From the NCBI GenBank assembly GCA_008032955.1, contig CP032046.1, positions 1,568,553-1,632,552 of the forward strand: DNA of 64,000 bases, in the 5' to 3' direction. The notes below the pieces were generated by a model. It did no database searches and was not told the origin of the DNA. It saw nothing but the letters and a program-made list of their open reading frames with translations. Positions 21,562-32,534 of this stretch are shown one piece after another (positions within the stretch are counted from its first letter, which is position 1; every line of letters starts with the position of its first letter). The stretch is from Helicobacter pylori (GTDB taxonomy: Bacteria; Campylobacterota; Campylobacteria; Campylobacterales; Helicobacteraceae). The translations under genes were made by a program, and so were the position numbers.

Positions 21562-23448
21562 TTACCATTCTTTCAAAGCCATTTTGATCGCTTCTATCAC
21601 GCAATCCATCCCACCCGCTAAACTGAAAAGCCAGTATTTGTGCGCGTAAATGTATTCTAATTGCTTAGCCCTTAATCCGTCTTCATTACTCGTTTTTTTA
21701 CACACGATTTCAGCGATATGCAATTCCTGGTGGAAGATGTAAGATTGTATCGCATCCATAAAATACGAACTGAATCGCTTGTCATCAAAAAGCTCTTTAA
21801 CATTATCAATTTCAGCGCTCAAATTTTCTAATTCTTCAAAATCCAACTCTTCTAATTTTTTTTCTTCATGAAGCTTTTCCACTTTTTCTAAAAATTCTGC
21901 CACCTTTAAAAACGCTTCTTCAACTTGCGTTTTTTTCTCATTGGCGTATTTGATGATCTCTTCGCATTTTTGCTTGGCGATCTTTAAATTTTTATCTTGC
22001 TCTGATTGGGTGGGATAAATAAGATTGATAGGAGGCTTTGGCTTGGACTTATCTATTTTTTCGCACACTTCTTTAAAAGGCATTTCTTTAGTCCCTTTAA
22101 TCCTAGCCCCCCCTTCAGTAGCGTTAATGACTTCTAGTTTATAGGGCGTGTTGAAAATATCTTTTTCAAAAAATTCTAAGAAAAGTTTCCACACTAAAGT
22201 GGTCTCTACTTCCCCATTACCTCCGTATTTTTCTATAAAAATCTTGTCTTTATCTTTTTTAGGCTTGATCTCTCTATCGCCATAAATCGCCCCACTAGCG
22301 TGGCTGTTACCGCTTTGTGAAAAGCTCAAATCTTGCCCGATAAACACGCACCTTTTGAAACGAGAATGCACCACTAATTCATACGCCATGTTCGCTGCGC
22401 TCATGCCTATGCCCACATAACCATACTGGTGCAAATCAAAAAGGTTGGTATAACCAAAGGGGCGGAAGCTGAATTGCTTAACCCCCTTTTTAATCGCTTG
22501 AATCAATCGTTTATGCACAATGGAAGTCAGAGCAAAAATAACGCCTTCTTGAAAATCTAAGGGGGTTTCTTCGTAAAATTTCGCCGTTAAATCCACCCTT
22601 TCTAAAGACAGCACAATATCAGGCTTGATACCGGCTTTAGCCAAAATAGGGAAAGAAGCGTCTATGCAAAAAAGCGTTGCGTAAGGAGCGATTTCTTTTA
22701 AAAGGGGGAGCTGCTTGTTCAAACTGGGCCCGGTTGAAACAATAATAGCGGTGTCTCTGTTTTTCAAAGCGTTCACAAAATCCACTAAACTAGGGCTTTT
22801 GATGACTTCAGGCAAATTAGCGGCATGCTGTTTGATGCCTATGAGTGCGTCTTTAGCGTCATTGCCCACGCTAATAGCGCCATGCTCTAAAGCGCGCGTG
22901 AAATGCTGGTTGATTTCTATCATTTGACTAGAATATCGTTCATAATAAGCGTTAAAAAGTTTTAAATCATACATTCTTGCGTATAAACGAGACTTTTTAT
23001 CCATATCAAACAATGAAGCGATCATGTTGTAATTGCAAAAACTTGCATGCAATAAAATCAAACGATTTTCTAAAATCTCAGTGGAAAAATCCAAAAGATT
23101 CAACACAATGAAAATAATTTCTATTTCAGGCTCAATGACCACCAAGCGTTTTAAATTTTCATTGCCTAAAAGCAAGCGATAAAACACCCCATTACCCAAG
23201 CCAAAATAATACAAATAAGGATAAAGCATGTAAATTTCGCTATTTTTGTATAGCTCTAAGCTTGAATCTAGCGGGCTTTTTTCAAATAAGGGCGTGTTTG
23301 TTTCTTTATCTAAGAGGTTGAAATTCGCGCTATCATTCCCTAAAAACACTTCGTATTTTTTGTTTTCTTTAATGGCTTTGAGCTTTGCGAATAAGAGAGG
23401 GTCTTTTTTGAAAAGAGCTTGTAGGTTTTTTTGATAAATATCCATCAT
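21562..23448 (-). CDS. Maf-type motility accessory factor (DUF115/MptE-like)
   Basis: Predicted cytosolic transferase of the Maf family, which adds pseudaminic acid to flagellins in epsilonproteobacteria. 628 residues; the central MptE-like (DUF115) domain contains IVSTGPSLNKQLPLLKEI at about residues 236-253 and IGQDLSFSQSGNSHASG at about 365-381, both typical. A Glu/Lys-rich coiled-coil stretch lies at about 495-555. It is directly downstream of flaB on the same strand (60-base gap), and the genetic link to a flagellin supports the role. From memory, other Maf-type genes occur elsewhere in this species. Confidence 0.82.
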   Translation of the reverse strand: MMDIYQKNLQALFKKDPLLFAKLKAIKENKKYEVFLGNDSANFNLLDKETNTPLFEKSPLDSSLELYKNSEIYMLYPYLYYFGLGNGVFYRLLLGNENLKRLVVIEPEIEIIFIVLNLLDFSTEILENRLILLHASFCNYNMIASLFDMDKKSRLYARMYDLKLFNAYYERYSSQMIEINQHFTRALEHGAISVGNDAKDALIGIKQHAANLPEVIKSPSLVDFVNALKNRDTAIIVSTGPSLNKQLPLLKEIAPYATLFCIDASFPILAKAGIKPDIVLSLERVDLTAKFYEETPLDFQEGVIFALTSIVHKRLIQAIKKGVKQFSFRPFGYTNLFDLHQYGYVGIGMSAANMAYELVVHSRFKRCVFIGQDLSFSQSGNSHASGAIYGDREIKPKKDKDKIFIEKYGGNGEVETTLVWKLFLEFFEKDIFNTPYKLEVINATEGGARIKGTKEMPFKEVCEKIDKSKPKPPINLIYPTQSEQDKNLKIAKQKCEEIIKYANEKKTQVEEAFLKVAEFLEKVEKLHEEKKLEELDFEELENLSAEIDNVKELFDDKRFSSYFMDAIQSYIFHQELHIAEIVCKKTSNEDGLRAKQLEYIYAHKYWLFSLAGGMDCVIEAIKMALKEW

Positions 23449-23507
23449 TCCAACTTATAAAAATAACTGATAAAAAGGGCTAACGCCCCTTTGAATTAAA
23501 AGGGCTG

Positions 23508-25052
23508 TTATTGTAAAAGCCTTAAGACATTTTGTTGCACCGCATTCGCTTGCGCCATAGCAAAACTCCCGCTTTGTGCCAAAATATTGTATTTAGAAAA
23601 GTTCGCGCTCTCTTCAGCAAAATCCACATCTCTGATTTGAGATTCAGCCGCTTTAACATTCACTTGGGTTACAGAAATATTATTAATGGTGGTAACCAAT
23701 TCCATTTGCACCGAACCCATATCCGAGCGGATCTTGTCTAATTGTGTGCGTGCAGAATCCGCCATATCCATCACAATCATCGCCCCTTTAAGGCTTGTTA
23801 CCCCAGCCCCTATACCTTGAGAATTGGTCTCTGCTTGTGCACCATTAGCGTTCGCTCCAGCTGCTGAAGCCACATTCGCATCAAAAATACCCCTAACCGC
23901 TCTCAAATTCACGGTGTATTCTGCCACCCCTTGAGCGGAATGAAAGCCCACATGGCTAAAGTTCACACCGCTCACAATGATATCTCTGGCGTCGGTTCTA
24001 GTTAAGGTTAAGCGCCCAATCACCGCATGCTGTGTCCCAGAAATCCCTGCAAAATTCCCTCCCCCAAAAACCTGACCGCTCGCGCTCGCCGCATGCACTG
24101 AAATCGCACGCCCATCAATGGAGTGCAAATTAATGCGCCCTTGAATATCCAAGCTCGCTTCCACGCCGGTCCTGTCTTTGACGGAGTTAATGGCGTTAGT
24201 CAACCTCCCATCAGCGTCGTTTTTATGCACATCATTCACGGTCCCAATTTCTACGCCATTAATGGTAAGCTCCCTAACAGTTCCTGATTGCACGGGAGTG
24301 CCGCCGGTAGCCATGACGTTATAAGACGCCCTAACGCCTAAAGTGTTAGAAAAACGATTGATGATTTCGCTTAACGCCCCAATCCCTGTGCCAGCGCTTG
24401 TAGAAATACGCACGGTTTCAATCTTATAATCATTCACGCCATTGACTTGTTTGAAATTCAATCCCACTTCAGTCAAGTTTTGCGCCGCCGCACTAGCGAG
24501 CATGCCTGCACCGCTAAAAGAAGAGGTTTCCATGCGTACATGCCCAATCTTATCTGAGCTTGTTGAGCCAATAGACGCTTTAACCGTGGTGTTAGAATAC
24601 GCGCCAATTTGAAATTCTTTGTTAGAAAAACTTCCTGAAAGCATTTGTTGGCCGTTAAAGCTTGTGGTGTTAGCGATATTGTCCAGTTCTTCTAACAACC
24701 TTTGAATATCGCTCTGGAGCGCTCTTCGGCTTTCTAAAGTTTGCCCATCTTGAGCGGCTTGAACGGCTTTGGTTTTAATGGTGTCTAAGATTTTGATTTG
24801 CTCATCCATCGCTTTATCAGCGGTTTGAACCATACCAATAGCGTCATTAGCGTTGCGGATCGCTTGACCCAAATTCGCGCTTTGACTCCTTAAGCTATCA
24901 GCGATCGCCATCCCACTAGAATCGTCAGCGGCTTTATTGATCCTAAGCCCTGAGCTTAACTTTTCAAGCGAGCTTGAAAGGTCTCTGTTGTTTTGAACCC
25001 CTACCGCATGAGAAGTTAAAGCGGCGATATTGGTATTTATCCTAAAACTCAT
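23508..25052 (-). CDS. flaB: Flagellin B, minor flagellin
   Basis: Minor flagellin located in the hook-proximal part of the sheathed filament. 514 residues, with conserved ND0/ND1 ([40 protein letters not shown]) and CD0/CD1 ([20 protein letters not shown], ending in [12 protein letters not shown]) helical ends and a variable centre. The preceding RpoN promoter separates it from flaA regulation, which uses sigma-28. Followed on the same strand by a Maf-type glycosylation gene. Confidence 0.97.
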   Translation of the reverse strand: MSFRINTNIAALTSHAVGVQNNRDLSSSLEKLSSGLRINKAADDSSGMAIADSLRSQSANLGQAIRNANDAIGMVQTADKAMDEQIKILDTIKTKAVQAAQDGQTLESRRALQSDIQRLLEELDNIANTTSFNGQQMLSGSFSNKEFQIGAYSNTTVKASIGSTSSDKIGHVRMETSSFSGAGMLASAAAQNLTEVGLNFKQVNGVNDYKIETVRISTSAGTGIGALSEIINRFSNTLGVRASYNVMATGGTPVQSGTVRELTINGVEIGTVNDVHKNDADGRLTNAINSVKDRTGVEASLDIQGRINLHSIDGRAISVHAASASGQVFGGGNFAGISGTQHAVIGRLTLTRTDARDIIVSGVNFSHVGFHSAQGVAEYTVNLRAVRGIFDANVASAAGANANGAQAETNSQGIGAGVTSLKGAMIVMDMADSARTQLDKIRSDMGSVQMELVTTINNISVTQVNVKAAESQIRDVDFAEESANFSKYNILAQSGSFAMAQANAVQQNVLRLLQ

Positions 25053-25087
25053 GTTTGCATCCTTTGCATAGATATTTGCTTTTAATC

Positions 25088-25105
25088 AAGCAAAGGGTGT
25101 TCCAA
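25088..25105 (-). promoter_or_regulatory. Sigma-54 (RpoN) promoter of flaB
   Basis: On the minus strand TTGGAACACCCTTTGCTT carries GG and GC with exactly ten bases between them, the -24/-12 arrangement for RpoN. Transcription would start near 25078, about 26 bases before the flaB ATG. Activation would require the FlgR enhancer-binding protein. Confidence 0.9.
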
Positions 25106-25171
25106 CTCTTTGATTTTTAGCGCTGTTATGGTTTTTATGGTTTAATGAATCGTTTAGTCAAAATTCTATGC

Positions 25172-25177
25172 TACAAT
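25172..25177 (+). promoter_or_regulatory. Putative -10 element of topA
   Basis: TACAAT, 40 bases before the topA ATG, in context CTATGCTACAATCATTC. Single-base departure from TATAAT; moderate support only. Confidence 0.4.
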
Positions 25178-25217
25178 CATTCATTAATAGGTATAAACAT
25201 TCCATTAAAGGCGTTCA

Positions 25218-27427
25218 ATGAAGCACCTTATTATCGTAGAATCCCCAGCAAAAGCCAAAACCATTAAAAATTTTTTGGATAAAAATTACGAAGTCATCGC
25301 CTCTAAAGGGCATGTTAGGGATTTATCCAAATTCGCTTTAGGCATTAAGATTGATGAAACAGGCTTCACTCCTAATTATGTCGTGGATAAAGACCATAAA
25401 GAGCTTGTCAAACAGATCATAGAGCTTTCTAAAAAAGCATCTATTACTTATATCGCTACCGATGAAGACAGAGAGGGGGAAGCGATAGGCTATCATGTGG
25501 CATGTTTGATTGGGGGGAAATTGGAGAGCTATCCTAGGATTGTTTTTCATGAGATCACGCAAAATGCGATTTTAAACGCTCTAAAAACCCCACGAAAAAT
25601 TGACATGTCTAAGGTCAATGCCCAACAAGCCAGACGCTTTTTAGATCGAATCGTGGGTTTTAAGCTCAGCTCGTTGATTTCATCAAAAATCACTAAAGGT
25701 TTGAGCGCTGGGCGGGTACAGAGTGCTGCATTAAAGCTTGTGGTTGATAGGGAGAGAGAGATCAAAGCCTTTAAACCTTTAACCTACTTCACGCTAGACG
25801 CTTATTTTGAGTCGCATTTAGAAGCGCAACTCATCAGCTATAAGGGTAACAAACTCAAAGCCCAAGAAATTGTTGATGAAAAAAAAGCCCAAGAGATTAA
25901 AAACGAATTAGAAAAAGAAAGTTATTTTATTTCTAGTATCGTTAAAAAATCTAAAAAATCCCCCACACCGCCCCCTTTTATGACTTCCACTTTACAGCAA
26001 AGCGCTTCCAGCCTTTTAGGCTTTTCGCCCACAAAAACCATGAGTATCGCTCAAAAGTTATATGAAGGCGTAGCCACCCCACAAGGCGTTATGGGCGTGA
26101 TCACTTACATGAGGACCGATAGCTTGAATATCGCTAAAGAAGCTTTAGAAGAAGCGAGGAACAAGATTTTAAAAGACTATGGCAAAGACTACTTACCCCC
26201 TAAAGCCAAAGTCTATTCCAGCAAGAATAAAAACGCCCAAGAAGCCCATGAAGCGATCAGACCCACTTCTATTATTTTAGAGCCAAACGCTTTAAAAGAC
26301 TACCTTAAGCCTGAAGAATTAAAGCTCTATACTTTAATTTACAAACGCTTCTTAGCTTCTCAAATGCAAGACGCTCTTTTTGAAAGCCAAAGCGTGGTTG
26401 TGGCTTGCGAAAAAGGCGAGTTTAAAGCGAGTGGCAGAAAACTCCTTTTTGATGGCTATTATAAAATTTTAGGCAATGACGATAAGGACAAATTGCTCCC
26501 CAATTTGAAAGAAAATGACCCCATTAAATTAGAAAAACTAGAGAGCAACGCCCATGTTACAGAACCTCCAGCACGCTATTCAGAAGCGAGCTTGATTAAA
26601 GTTTTAGAAAGTTTAGGCATAGGCAGGCCCAGCACCTACGCCCCAACGATTTCTCTTTTACAAAACAGAGACTACATCAAGGTAGAAAAAAAGCAAATCA
26701 GCGCTTTAGAGAGCGCTTTTAAGGTGATAGAAATTTTAGAAAAGCATTTTGAAGAAATCGTGGATTCCAAATTCAGCGCTTCTTTAGAAGAGGAACTGGA
26801 CAATATCGCTCAAAATAAAGCCGACTACCAACAAGTCTTAAAGGACTTTTACTACCCTTTTATGGATAAAATTGAAGCTGGGAAAAAGAATATCACCTCT
26901 CAAAAAGTGCATGAAAAAACCGGCCAATCATGCCCTAAATGCGGGGGGAATTAGTAAAAAAGAATAGCCGTTATGGGGAGTTTATCGCTTGCAACAATTA
27001 CCCTAAATGCAAATACGTCAAACAAACTGAAAACGCCAATGATGGAGCCAAGCAAGAATTGTGCGAAAAATGCGGAGGGGAAATGGTGCAAAAATTCAGC
27101 AGAAACGGGGCGTTTTTAGCTTGCAACAACTACCCTGAATGCAAAAACACCAAATCGTTAAAAAACACCCCTAACGCCAAAGAAACAATAGAAGGCGTGA
27201 AATGCCCAGAATGCGGAGGGGATATTGCCTTAAAAAGGAGTAAGAAAGGCTCGTTTTATGGCTGTAACAATTACCCTAAATGCAATTTTTTATCCAACCA
27301 TAAGCCCATCAACAAGCGTTGCGAGAAATGCCATTATTTAATGAGTGAAAGAATCTATCGCAAAAAAAAGGTGCATGAATGCATTAAATGCAAAGAGCGC
27401 GTGTTTTTAGAGGAAGATAATGGCTAA
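25218..27427 (+). pseudogene. topA: DNA topoisomerase I, split by a one-base deletion
   Basis: Relaxes negative supercoils; an essential type IA enzyme. The first frame (25218-26954) covers the TOPRIM domain (LIIVESPAKAKTIKNFL) and the catalytic Tyr in GVITYMRTDSL (about residue 297). The second frame (to 27427) holds a string of C4 zinc-finger motifs of the form CPxCGG ... FxxCxNYPxC. The break is at 26943-26948: six G are seen and a seventh restores CPKCGGELVKKNSRYG and a 736-residue protein. Since the gene is essential, a sequencing error is likely. The stop overlaps the next start by eight bases. Confidence 0.92.
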
Positions 27428-28346
27428 AGAAAATCCGCCTATCGTTTTTGGGCCTATTTTATCTAGGCGTTTTGGGAAGTCTTTGGGCGTGGATCTATCG
27501 CCCTCTAAAAAACAATGCAATTACAATTGCATTTATTGCGAGTTGGGTAAAGCCAAGCCCATTGAACGCATGGAAGAAGTGATCAAAGTGGAAACCTTGA
27601 TTAACGCCATTCAAAACGCCCTAAACAACCTTGCTACCCCCATTGATGTTTTAACCATTACCGCTAATGGCGAACCCACGCTATACCCTCATTTATTAGA
27701 GCTTATCCAAAGCATTAAGCCTTTTTTAAAGGGCGTTAAAACTTTGATTTTAAGCAACGGATCGCTCTTTTATGAGCCAAAAGTCCAACAAGCCTTAAAG
27801 GAATTTGACATCGTTAAATTTTCTTTAGACGCTATTGATTTGAAAGCCTTTGAAAGAGTGGATAAGCCTTATTCCAAAGACATTAACAAGATTTTAGAGG
27901 GGATTTTGCGCTTTTCTCAAATCTATCAGGGGCAACTGGTGGCTGAAGTGCTGTTAATTAAGGGCGTGAATGATAGCGCGAACAACTTAAAACTCATCGC
28001 TGCCTTTTTAAAACAAATCAATATAGCCAGAGTGGATTTAAGCACCATAGACAGACCCTCAAGCTTTAAAGCCCCAAAATTGAGCGAAGATGAATTGTTA
28101 AAATGCTCTTTGTTTTTTGAAGGGCTTTGCGTGAGTTTGCCTAAACGATCCATTACTCAAGCTAAAAAATTGATTTCTTGCGATGCGGACGAATTGCTCG
28201 CTTTAATTTCCAGGCGCCCTTTAAGCGCAGAAGAAGCCCCCCTAATACTGGATCCTAACGCTTTTAAGCATTTAGAAACTTTATTAAACCATAAGCAAAT
28301 TACGATTAAAAAAGTCGGCTCTTTGGAGTTTTATTGCACGTTTTAA
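27420..28346 (+). CDS. Radical SAM protein (COG0731-like)
   Basis: 308-residue radical SAM enzyme of unknown substrate. The cluster-binding motif CNYNCIYC lies at about residues 33-40, followed by a glycine motif TANGEPTLYPH (about 80-90). COG0731 includes relatives of the TYW1 tRNA-modifying enzyme, so a nucleic-acid substrate is conceivable but unproven. It overlaps the topA 3' end by eight bases and is likely co-transcribed with it. No typical regulatory signal of its own is seen. Confidence 0.8.
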   Translation: MAKENPPIVFGPILSRRFGKSLGVDLSPSKKQCNYNCIYCELGKAKPIERMEEVIKVETLINAIQNALNNLATPIDVLTITANGEPTLYPHLLELIQSIKPFLKGVKTLILSNGSLFYEPKVQQALKEFDIVKFSLDAIDLKAFERVDKPYSKDINKILEGILRFSQIYQGQLVAEVLLIKGVNDSANNLKLIAAFLKQINIARVDLSTIDRPSSFKAPKLSEDELLKCSLFFEGLCVSLPKRSITQAKKLISCDADELLALISRRPLSAEEAPLILDPNAFKHLETLLNHKQITIKKVGSLEFYCTF

Positions 28347-28480
28347 CCTCCATTTGTTAGTTTTACCTTACTTTAGGGAGCTTAAGCTTTTAAAAAGGTT
28401 CTCTTTTATTACCAAATAACGCTACCATAAAAAATCAAAAGCCGACAGATCATTAAAAACTTGGTGTAATATTTTAATCG

Positions 28481-29638
28481 CTACATCCTTTTACTATAAC
28501 CATAACCCGCTTTTTCTGCTTTCTTTTCAGTATTAGCAACTGCTTTTATTTCTTTATTAACATCAGCAAATATTTTTTGAAGGAACAAAAGGCTTTGAGA
28601 GGTTGAAAGGTGGGCTTGTGGGTTTCTCATTTCAAGCATTTTAGCTTGAGCTTTAGAGCGTATTTTTAGATTTTCTTTTTGCCATTCTTCTGTAGCTTTA
28701 AAATCTCTAGGATCTAGTTCTAAATAAGCGATAGAACTTGGCCTGTAAAAATCCACTTGTTTAGCGATAGCTTTTTGTGAATAGGGCAGAGATTCTAATT
28801 CTTTTTGCAAATAAGCTATAAGCTCTTGCGCTTTTGATCCTCTTTGAGAGCGGGGTTGTTTAGAGTTTGGGAGGTGTTTTGGCTGGATAGGGGTTTGATT
28901 GGTTTTTGTGGGCTTAGGGGTTTTGCATTCAGCTTCTACTTCTATACCAATACCAGCCTTAATTCCTCCTTTTTTAATAAAGAATTGGCCATGATTTTCT
29001 TTGCAATTTTGTTCTATGTATTTAATGAAATCTTTCTGTGTATTAATTGTCTTTTGTTTTTCTTGTTCTGTCTTTTGTTGTTCTTGTTCTACTTTTATTT
29101 GATTATTGGTTTCTATATTGCTTGTCTTTTGTTTTTCTTGTTCTACTTTTATTTGATTATTGGTTTCTATATTGCTTGTCTTTTGTTTTTCTTGTTCTAC
29201 TTTTATTTGATTATTGGTTTCTATATTGCTTGTCTTTTGTTTTTCTTGTTCTAACTCTATCTGTTTATCAGTATCACCAGCGCTACAAGCGGCTAATAAT
29301 AAACTTGTCGCTATTGTGAGTCCTGAATACTTCCACCAATTGATTTGATTTTCTTTTTCAGCTTGTTTGGATTTATCCTGGACTTTATCGTCTAATTCTT
29401 TTGCCCTCTTGCATGCAACATGGGTCAATACTACTAATGCCGCATTGCTTTTCTTGGGGTGTTTTTTTACAAGTTCTCTAACTTTCTTTACAATTTTTGT
29501 AAAAAACCCACCAATTGATCTGAGCGTATTTGTAATGGCGCTCGCTTGTTTGAAATGAGTCTCTTTATTTGCCTTTGTGTTAGCTGTCTCTGTGTTTTTG
29601 CCAACCTTATTTGTTTTTCCTGTTTTTATTGATTCCAT
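28481..29638 (-). CDS. DUF874 family protein with an 18-residue repeat
   Basis: Helicobacter-specific family of unknown function. The start at 29638 (MESIKTG) has AAAGG upstream, unlike the ORF start at 29668. A Lys-rich N-terminal ~110 residues precede a hydrophobic segment, GLTIATSLLLAACSAG, that ends in a lipobox-like LAAC, an unusual place for one. Then come three to four copies of an 18-residue unit EQEKQKTSNIETNNQIKV encoded by a 54-bp direct repeat, predicted coiled coil, and a C-terminal domain with Gln-Lys-rich helices. Copy number is probably strain-variable. It lies downstream of ppsA on the same strand. Confidence 0.8.
   Translation of the reverse strand: MESIKTGKTNKVGKNTETANTKANKETHFKQASAITNTLRSIGGFFTKIVKKVRELVKKHPKKSNAALVVLTHVACKRAKELDDKVQDKSKQAEKENQINWWKYSGLTIATSLLLAACSAGDTDKQIELEQEKQKTSNIETNNQIKVEQEKQKTSNIETNNQIKVEQEKQKTSNIETNNQIKVEQEQQKTEQEKQKTINTQKDFIKYIEQNCKENHGQFFIKKGGIKAGIGIEVEAECKTPKPTKTNQTPIQPKHLPNSKQPRSQRGSKAQELIAYLQKELESLPYSQKAIAKQVDFYRPSSIAYLELDPRDFKATEEWQKENLKIRSKAQAKMLEMRNPQAHLSTSQSLLFLQKIFADVNKEIKAVANTEKKAEKAGYGYSKRM
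29081..29252 (-). repeat. 54-bp tandem direct repeat, about 3.2 copies
   Basis: The anchor GATTATTGG (plus strand) recurs at 29101, 29155 and 29209, exactly 54 bases apart, with near-identical sequence between. 54 is a multiple of three, so copy-number change would alter the DUF874 protein length without breaking the frame. Confidence 0.95.
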
Positions 29639-29734
29639 TACCAACCTTTTTTCAAAAAACAATCCCACTTTTCAAAATTATACCATGGAAACTAATACGA
29701 AAAACCCACTCAAGTTAGATCAACCCCTTTATTA

Positions 29735-32173
29735 TCAATGCGCAGTTAAGCCATGGTCTTTCAATTCTTTTTCTAACTTGGCTACGGCGTTCCAAGTGGG
29801 GATCACGCTATCAGGGTTTAAAGAAATGGAAGTGATGCCCTCTTTGACTAAAAACTCTGTCACTTCAGGGTAATCGCTTGGGGCTTGCCCGCAAATCCCG
29901 CAATATTTGTTGTGCCTTTTACAAGCTTCAATCGCTTTTTTAAACATTTTGAGCATCGCTTCATTCCTTTCATCAAAGACATGGCTGACTAATTCGCTGT
30001 CTCTATCCACGCCTAAAGTGAGTTGGGTTAAATCGTTTGATCCAATAGAAAAGCCATCAAACAAGCTTAAGAAATCATCAGCTAAAATGACATTCACTGG
30101 CAATTCGCACATGATATAAATTTCAAGCCCGTTTTTACCGGATTCTAAATTGTTTTTTCTTAAGATTTCTAGGACTTTTTTACCCTCTTCAATGGTGCGC
30201 AAAAAAGGGATCATCACTTTCATGTTCGTTAAGCCCATTTCTTCTCTCACTAACGCTAAGGCTTCACACTCCCATGAAAACGCTTCATTATAGCTTTCTG
30301 AATAATACCGACTAGCCCCCCTATAACCAAGCATGGGGTTTTCTTCATTAGGCTCATAGCTAGAGCCGCCAAGCATGCGCATGTATTCATTGGATTTGAA
30401 ATCGCTAGTCCTTACAATCACAGGTTTAGGGTAAAACGCCGCACTGATCATGCCAATGCCTTCAGCGATTTTTTTCACAAAAAAATCTTTAGGGTTAGCA
30501 TAGCCTGCCATGAGATTTTCAATTTCATTTTTTTCTTTCACGCTTTTTTTGTGGTGCAAATCCACTAAAGCTAAGGGGTGGGCTTTGATTTGATTTAAAA
30601 TAATCATTTCCATTCTGGCTAACCCTACGCCGTGATTAGGGAGTTGAGAAAAGCTAAAGGCTTTTTCAGGGTTTCCAATATTGATGTAAATTTTTGTTTG
30701 AGTTTCTTGCATGTTAGAAAGCTCCACCCTTTCAATTTCATGCTCATAAATGCCTGCATACACATAGCCCTCTTCGCCCTCAGCACAAGAAACCGTGATT
30801 TCCATGCCGGTATAAAGGCTATCAGTCGCCCCACTCACCCCAACAATGGCTGGCACGCCAATTTCTCTAGCCACAATAGCGGCATGGCAAGTGCGCCCCC
30901 CACGATTAGTGATAACCGCGCTCGCTTTTTTCATGCAAGGCTCCCAGTCTGGGTCGGTATTATCCGTAACTAAAATTTCGCCCTCTTTAAAAGAATTCAT
31001 GTGCTCCAAATCATTGATGATACGCACTTTCCCTGATCCGATTTTACTCCCAATCGCTCTGCCTTGTAGGATAACCTCTTTCTTTTCGCTAGGGTTTTTG
31101 AATTTGAATTTTTCAAAGACTTGATTTTCTTCTTTACTTTTTTGGCTTTGAACGGTTTCTGGGCGCGCTTGAACGATAAAAATTTCCCCACTATCGCCAT
31201 CTTTAGCCCATTCTATATCCATAGGGCGGTATTGTTTGGCTTCTTTAGAGTAATGTTTTTCAATTTCAATGGCGTATTTGGCTAAAATCAGCACGTCTTC
31301 ATCGCTCAATGAAAAGGATTGCCATTCTTTTTTGGTGGTTTTAATGTTTCTAGTGGGGTGTTCGCTCCCTCTTGGGGCATAGACCATTTTTTGCGTTTTA
31401 TTGCCGAGTTGCCGTTTGATAATGGGGCGTTTGTTTTGTTCTAAAGTGGGCTTAAACACATAAAATTCATCAGGGTTTATCGTGCCGCCCACCACATTTT
31501 CGCCTAACCCCCACGCTGAAGTGATAAACACCGCGTCTTTAAAACCGGTTTCAGTGTCAATAGAAAACATCACGCCCGCGCTGCCTTTATCCGCTCGCAC
31601 CATTTTTTGCACCCCCACACTCAAGGCGACTTTTAAATGATCAAACCCACGACTCGCTCTATAGCTAATCGCTCTATCGGTAAAAAGCGACGCTAAACAG
31701 GATTTGATATAGTGGATCAATTCTGTTTTACCCTTAATGTTTAAATAAGTGTCTTGCTGCCCGGCAAAAGAAGCGTCTGGCAAATCTTCTGCAGTAGCGG
31801 AACTCCTTACTGCCACATCGGCTTCTTTCATGTCGTATTGTCGGCTTAAAATTTCATAAGCTTGAAAAATCTCATCTCTCAAATCGCTAGGAAAAGGCGT
31901 GCCAAAAATAAGCTCTCTGATTTGTTTGGAGCGGATTTTTAACACATCAATTTCCGTGGCATCAACATTTTCTAAAAGCTCTATGATCTTTTGTTTAGCC
32001 CCCCCTTGCTCCAAAAGATACCAATACGCTTCGCTGGTGATCGCAAAGCCATCAGGCACTTTAATACCAATTGGCACTAATTCTTGAAACATCTCGCCAA
32101 TGCTAGCGTTCTTGCCCCCAACCAGATTCACATTCTTATTGTTCAACTCTTTGAAAAACTTGATATATCGCAC
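29735..32173 (-). CDS. ppsA: Phosphoenolpyruvate synthase
   Basis: Makes PEP from pyruvate and ATP for gluconeogenesis, releasing AMP and phosphate. 812 residues, the family length. The N-terminal ATP-grasp domain ([40 protein letters not shown]) precedes the phosphohistidine domain with [16 protein letters not shown] at about residues 410-425, then the PEP-binding barrel with [17 protein letters not shown] near the C terminus. This fits the lactate, serine and pyruvate use seen elsewhere in the window. Solitary, on the minus strand. Confidence 0.97.
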   Translation of the reverse strand: MRYIKFFKELNNKNVNLVGGKNASIGEMFQELVPIGIKVPDGFAITSEAYWYLLEQGGAKQKIIELLENVDATEIDVLKIRSKQIRELIFGTPFPSDLRDEIFQAYEILSRQYDMKEADVAVRSSATAEDLPDASFAGQQDTYLNIKGKTELIHYIKSCLASLFTDRAISYRASRGFDHLKVALSVGVQKMVRADKGSAGVMFSIDTETGFKDAVFITSAWGLGENVVGGTINPDEFYVFKPTLEQNKRPIIKRQLGNKTQKMVYAPRGSEHPTRNIKTTKKEWQSFSLSDEDVLILAKYAIEIEKHYSKEAKQYRPMDIEWAKDGDSGEIFIVQARPETVQSQKSKEENQVFEKFKFKNPSEKKEVILQGRAIGSKIGSGKVRIINDLEHMNSFKEGEILVTDNTDPDWEPCMKKASAVITNRGGRTCHAAIVAREIGVPAIVGVSGATDSLYTGMEITVSCAEGEEGYVYAGIYEHEIERVELSNMQETQTKIYINIGNPEKAFSFSQLPNHGVGLARMEMIILNQIKAHPLALVDLHHKKSVKEKNEIENLMAGYANPKDFFVKKIAEGIGMISAAFYPKPVIVRTSDFKSNEYMRMLGGSSYEPNEENPMLGYRGASRYYSESYNEAFSWECEALALVREEMGLTNMKVMIPFLRTIEEGKKVLEILRKNNLESGKNGLEIYIMCELPVNVILADDFLSLFDGFSIGSNDLTQLTLGVDRDSELVSHVFDERNEAMLKMFKKAIEACKRHNKYCGICGQAPSDYPEVTEFLVKEGITSISLNPDSVIPTWNAVAKLEKELKDHGLTAH

Positions 32174-32315
32174 AAAACTCCCTTAAAATTATCATTAAGT
32201 CTCTTAAAACAAAAATATAATAATGATAGCATGATAGAGCTTTAGTTTAAGCTAGTTTGTATTACTAAGCTTTTTAATTAAGAGGGTGTATTCTTTTTGG
32301 TTTATGATTTTATTG

Positions 32316-32321
32316 TATAAT
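32316..32321 (+). promoter_or_regulatory. -10 element of the thrS-infC-rpmI-rplT operon
   Basis: TATAAT in context ATTGTATAATGGGCGG, 41 bases before the small lipoprotein gene and about 215 bases before thrS. It could serve both. Confidence 0.6.
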
Positions 32322-32362
32322 GGGCGGTTAGTTAGGTATTTTTGAATATAGGAAGGGTGGTT

Positions 32363-32494
32363 TTGTATAGGCGGTTATTGTTGAATTTGCTTTGTATGGT
32401 GTTTTTACAAGCGTGTTTAAAGCCTATGAGCGACCCTAAAGCTGAGAAAGTGGATTCGCAAGTGCAATGCGGGTTTGGCTCAAAAGATTGCTAA
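32363..32494 (+). CDS. Small predicted lipoprotein, 43 residues
   Basis: TTG-started ORF preceded by GGAAGGGTGG. The first 18 residues, MYRRLLLNLLCMVFLQAC, form a short lipoprotein signal with lipobox FLQAC; the mature part is only about 26 residues and holds two more cysteines near its end (QCGFGSKDC). Short but the signal peptide, ribosome binding site and promoter placement make it credible. It heads the thrS operon. No function known. Confidence 0.65.
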   Translation: MYRRLLLNLLCMVFLQACLKPMSDPKAEKVDSQVQCGFGSKDC

Positions 32495-32534
32495 ATTTTA
32501 AGGTTTATAAGAAAGGAAACATAAGTTTTAAAGA

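Noticed and set aside
26939..27427. Separate 162-residue zinc-finger protein
   Set aside because: It is the C-terminal part of topA after a one-base loss; full-length topA has the expected 736 residues.
28844..29319. Repeat-rich hydrophobic ORFs on the plus strand
   Set aside because: Shadows of the DUF874 54-bp repeats; the real frame is on the minus strand.
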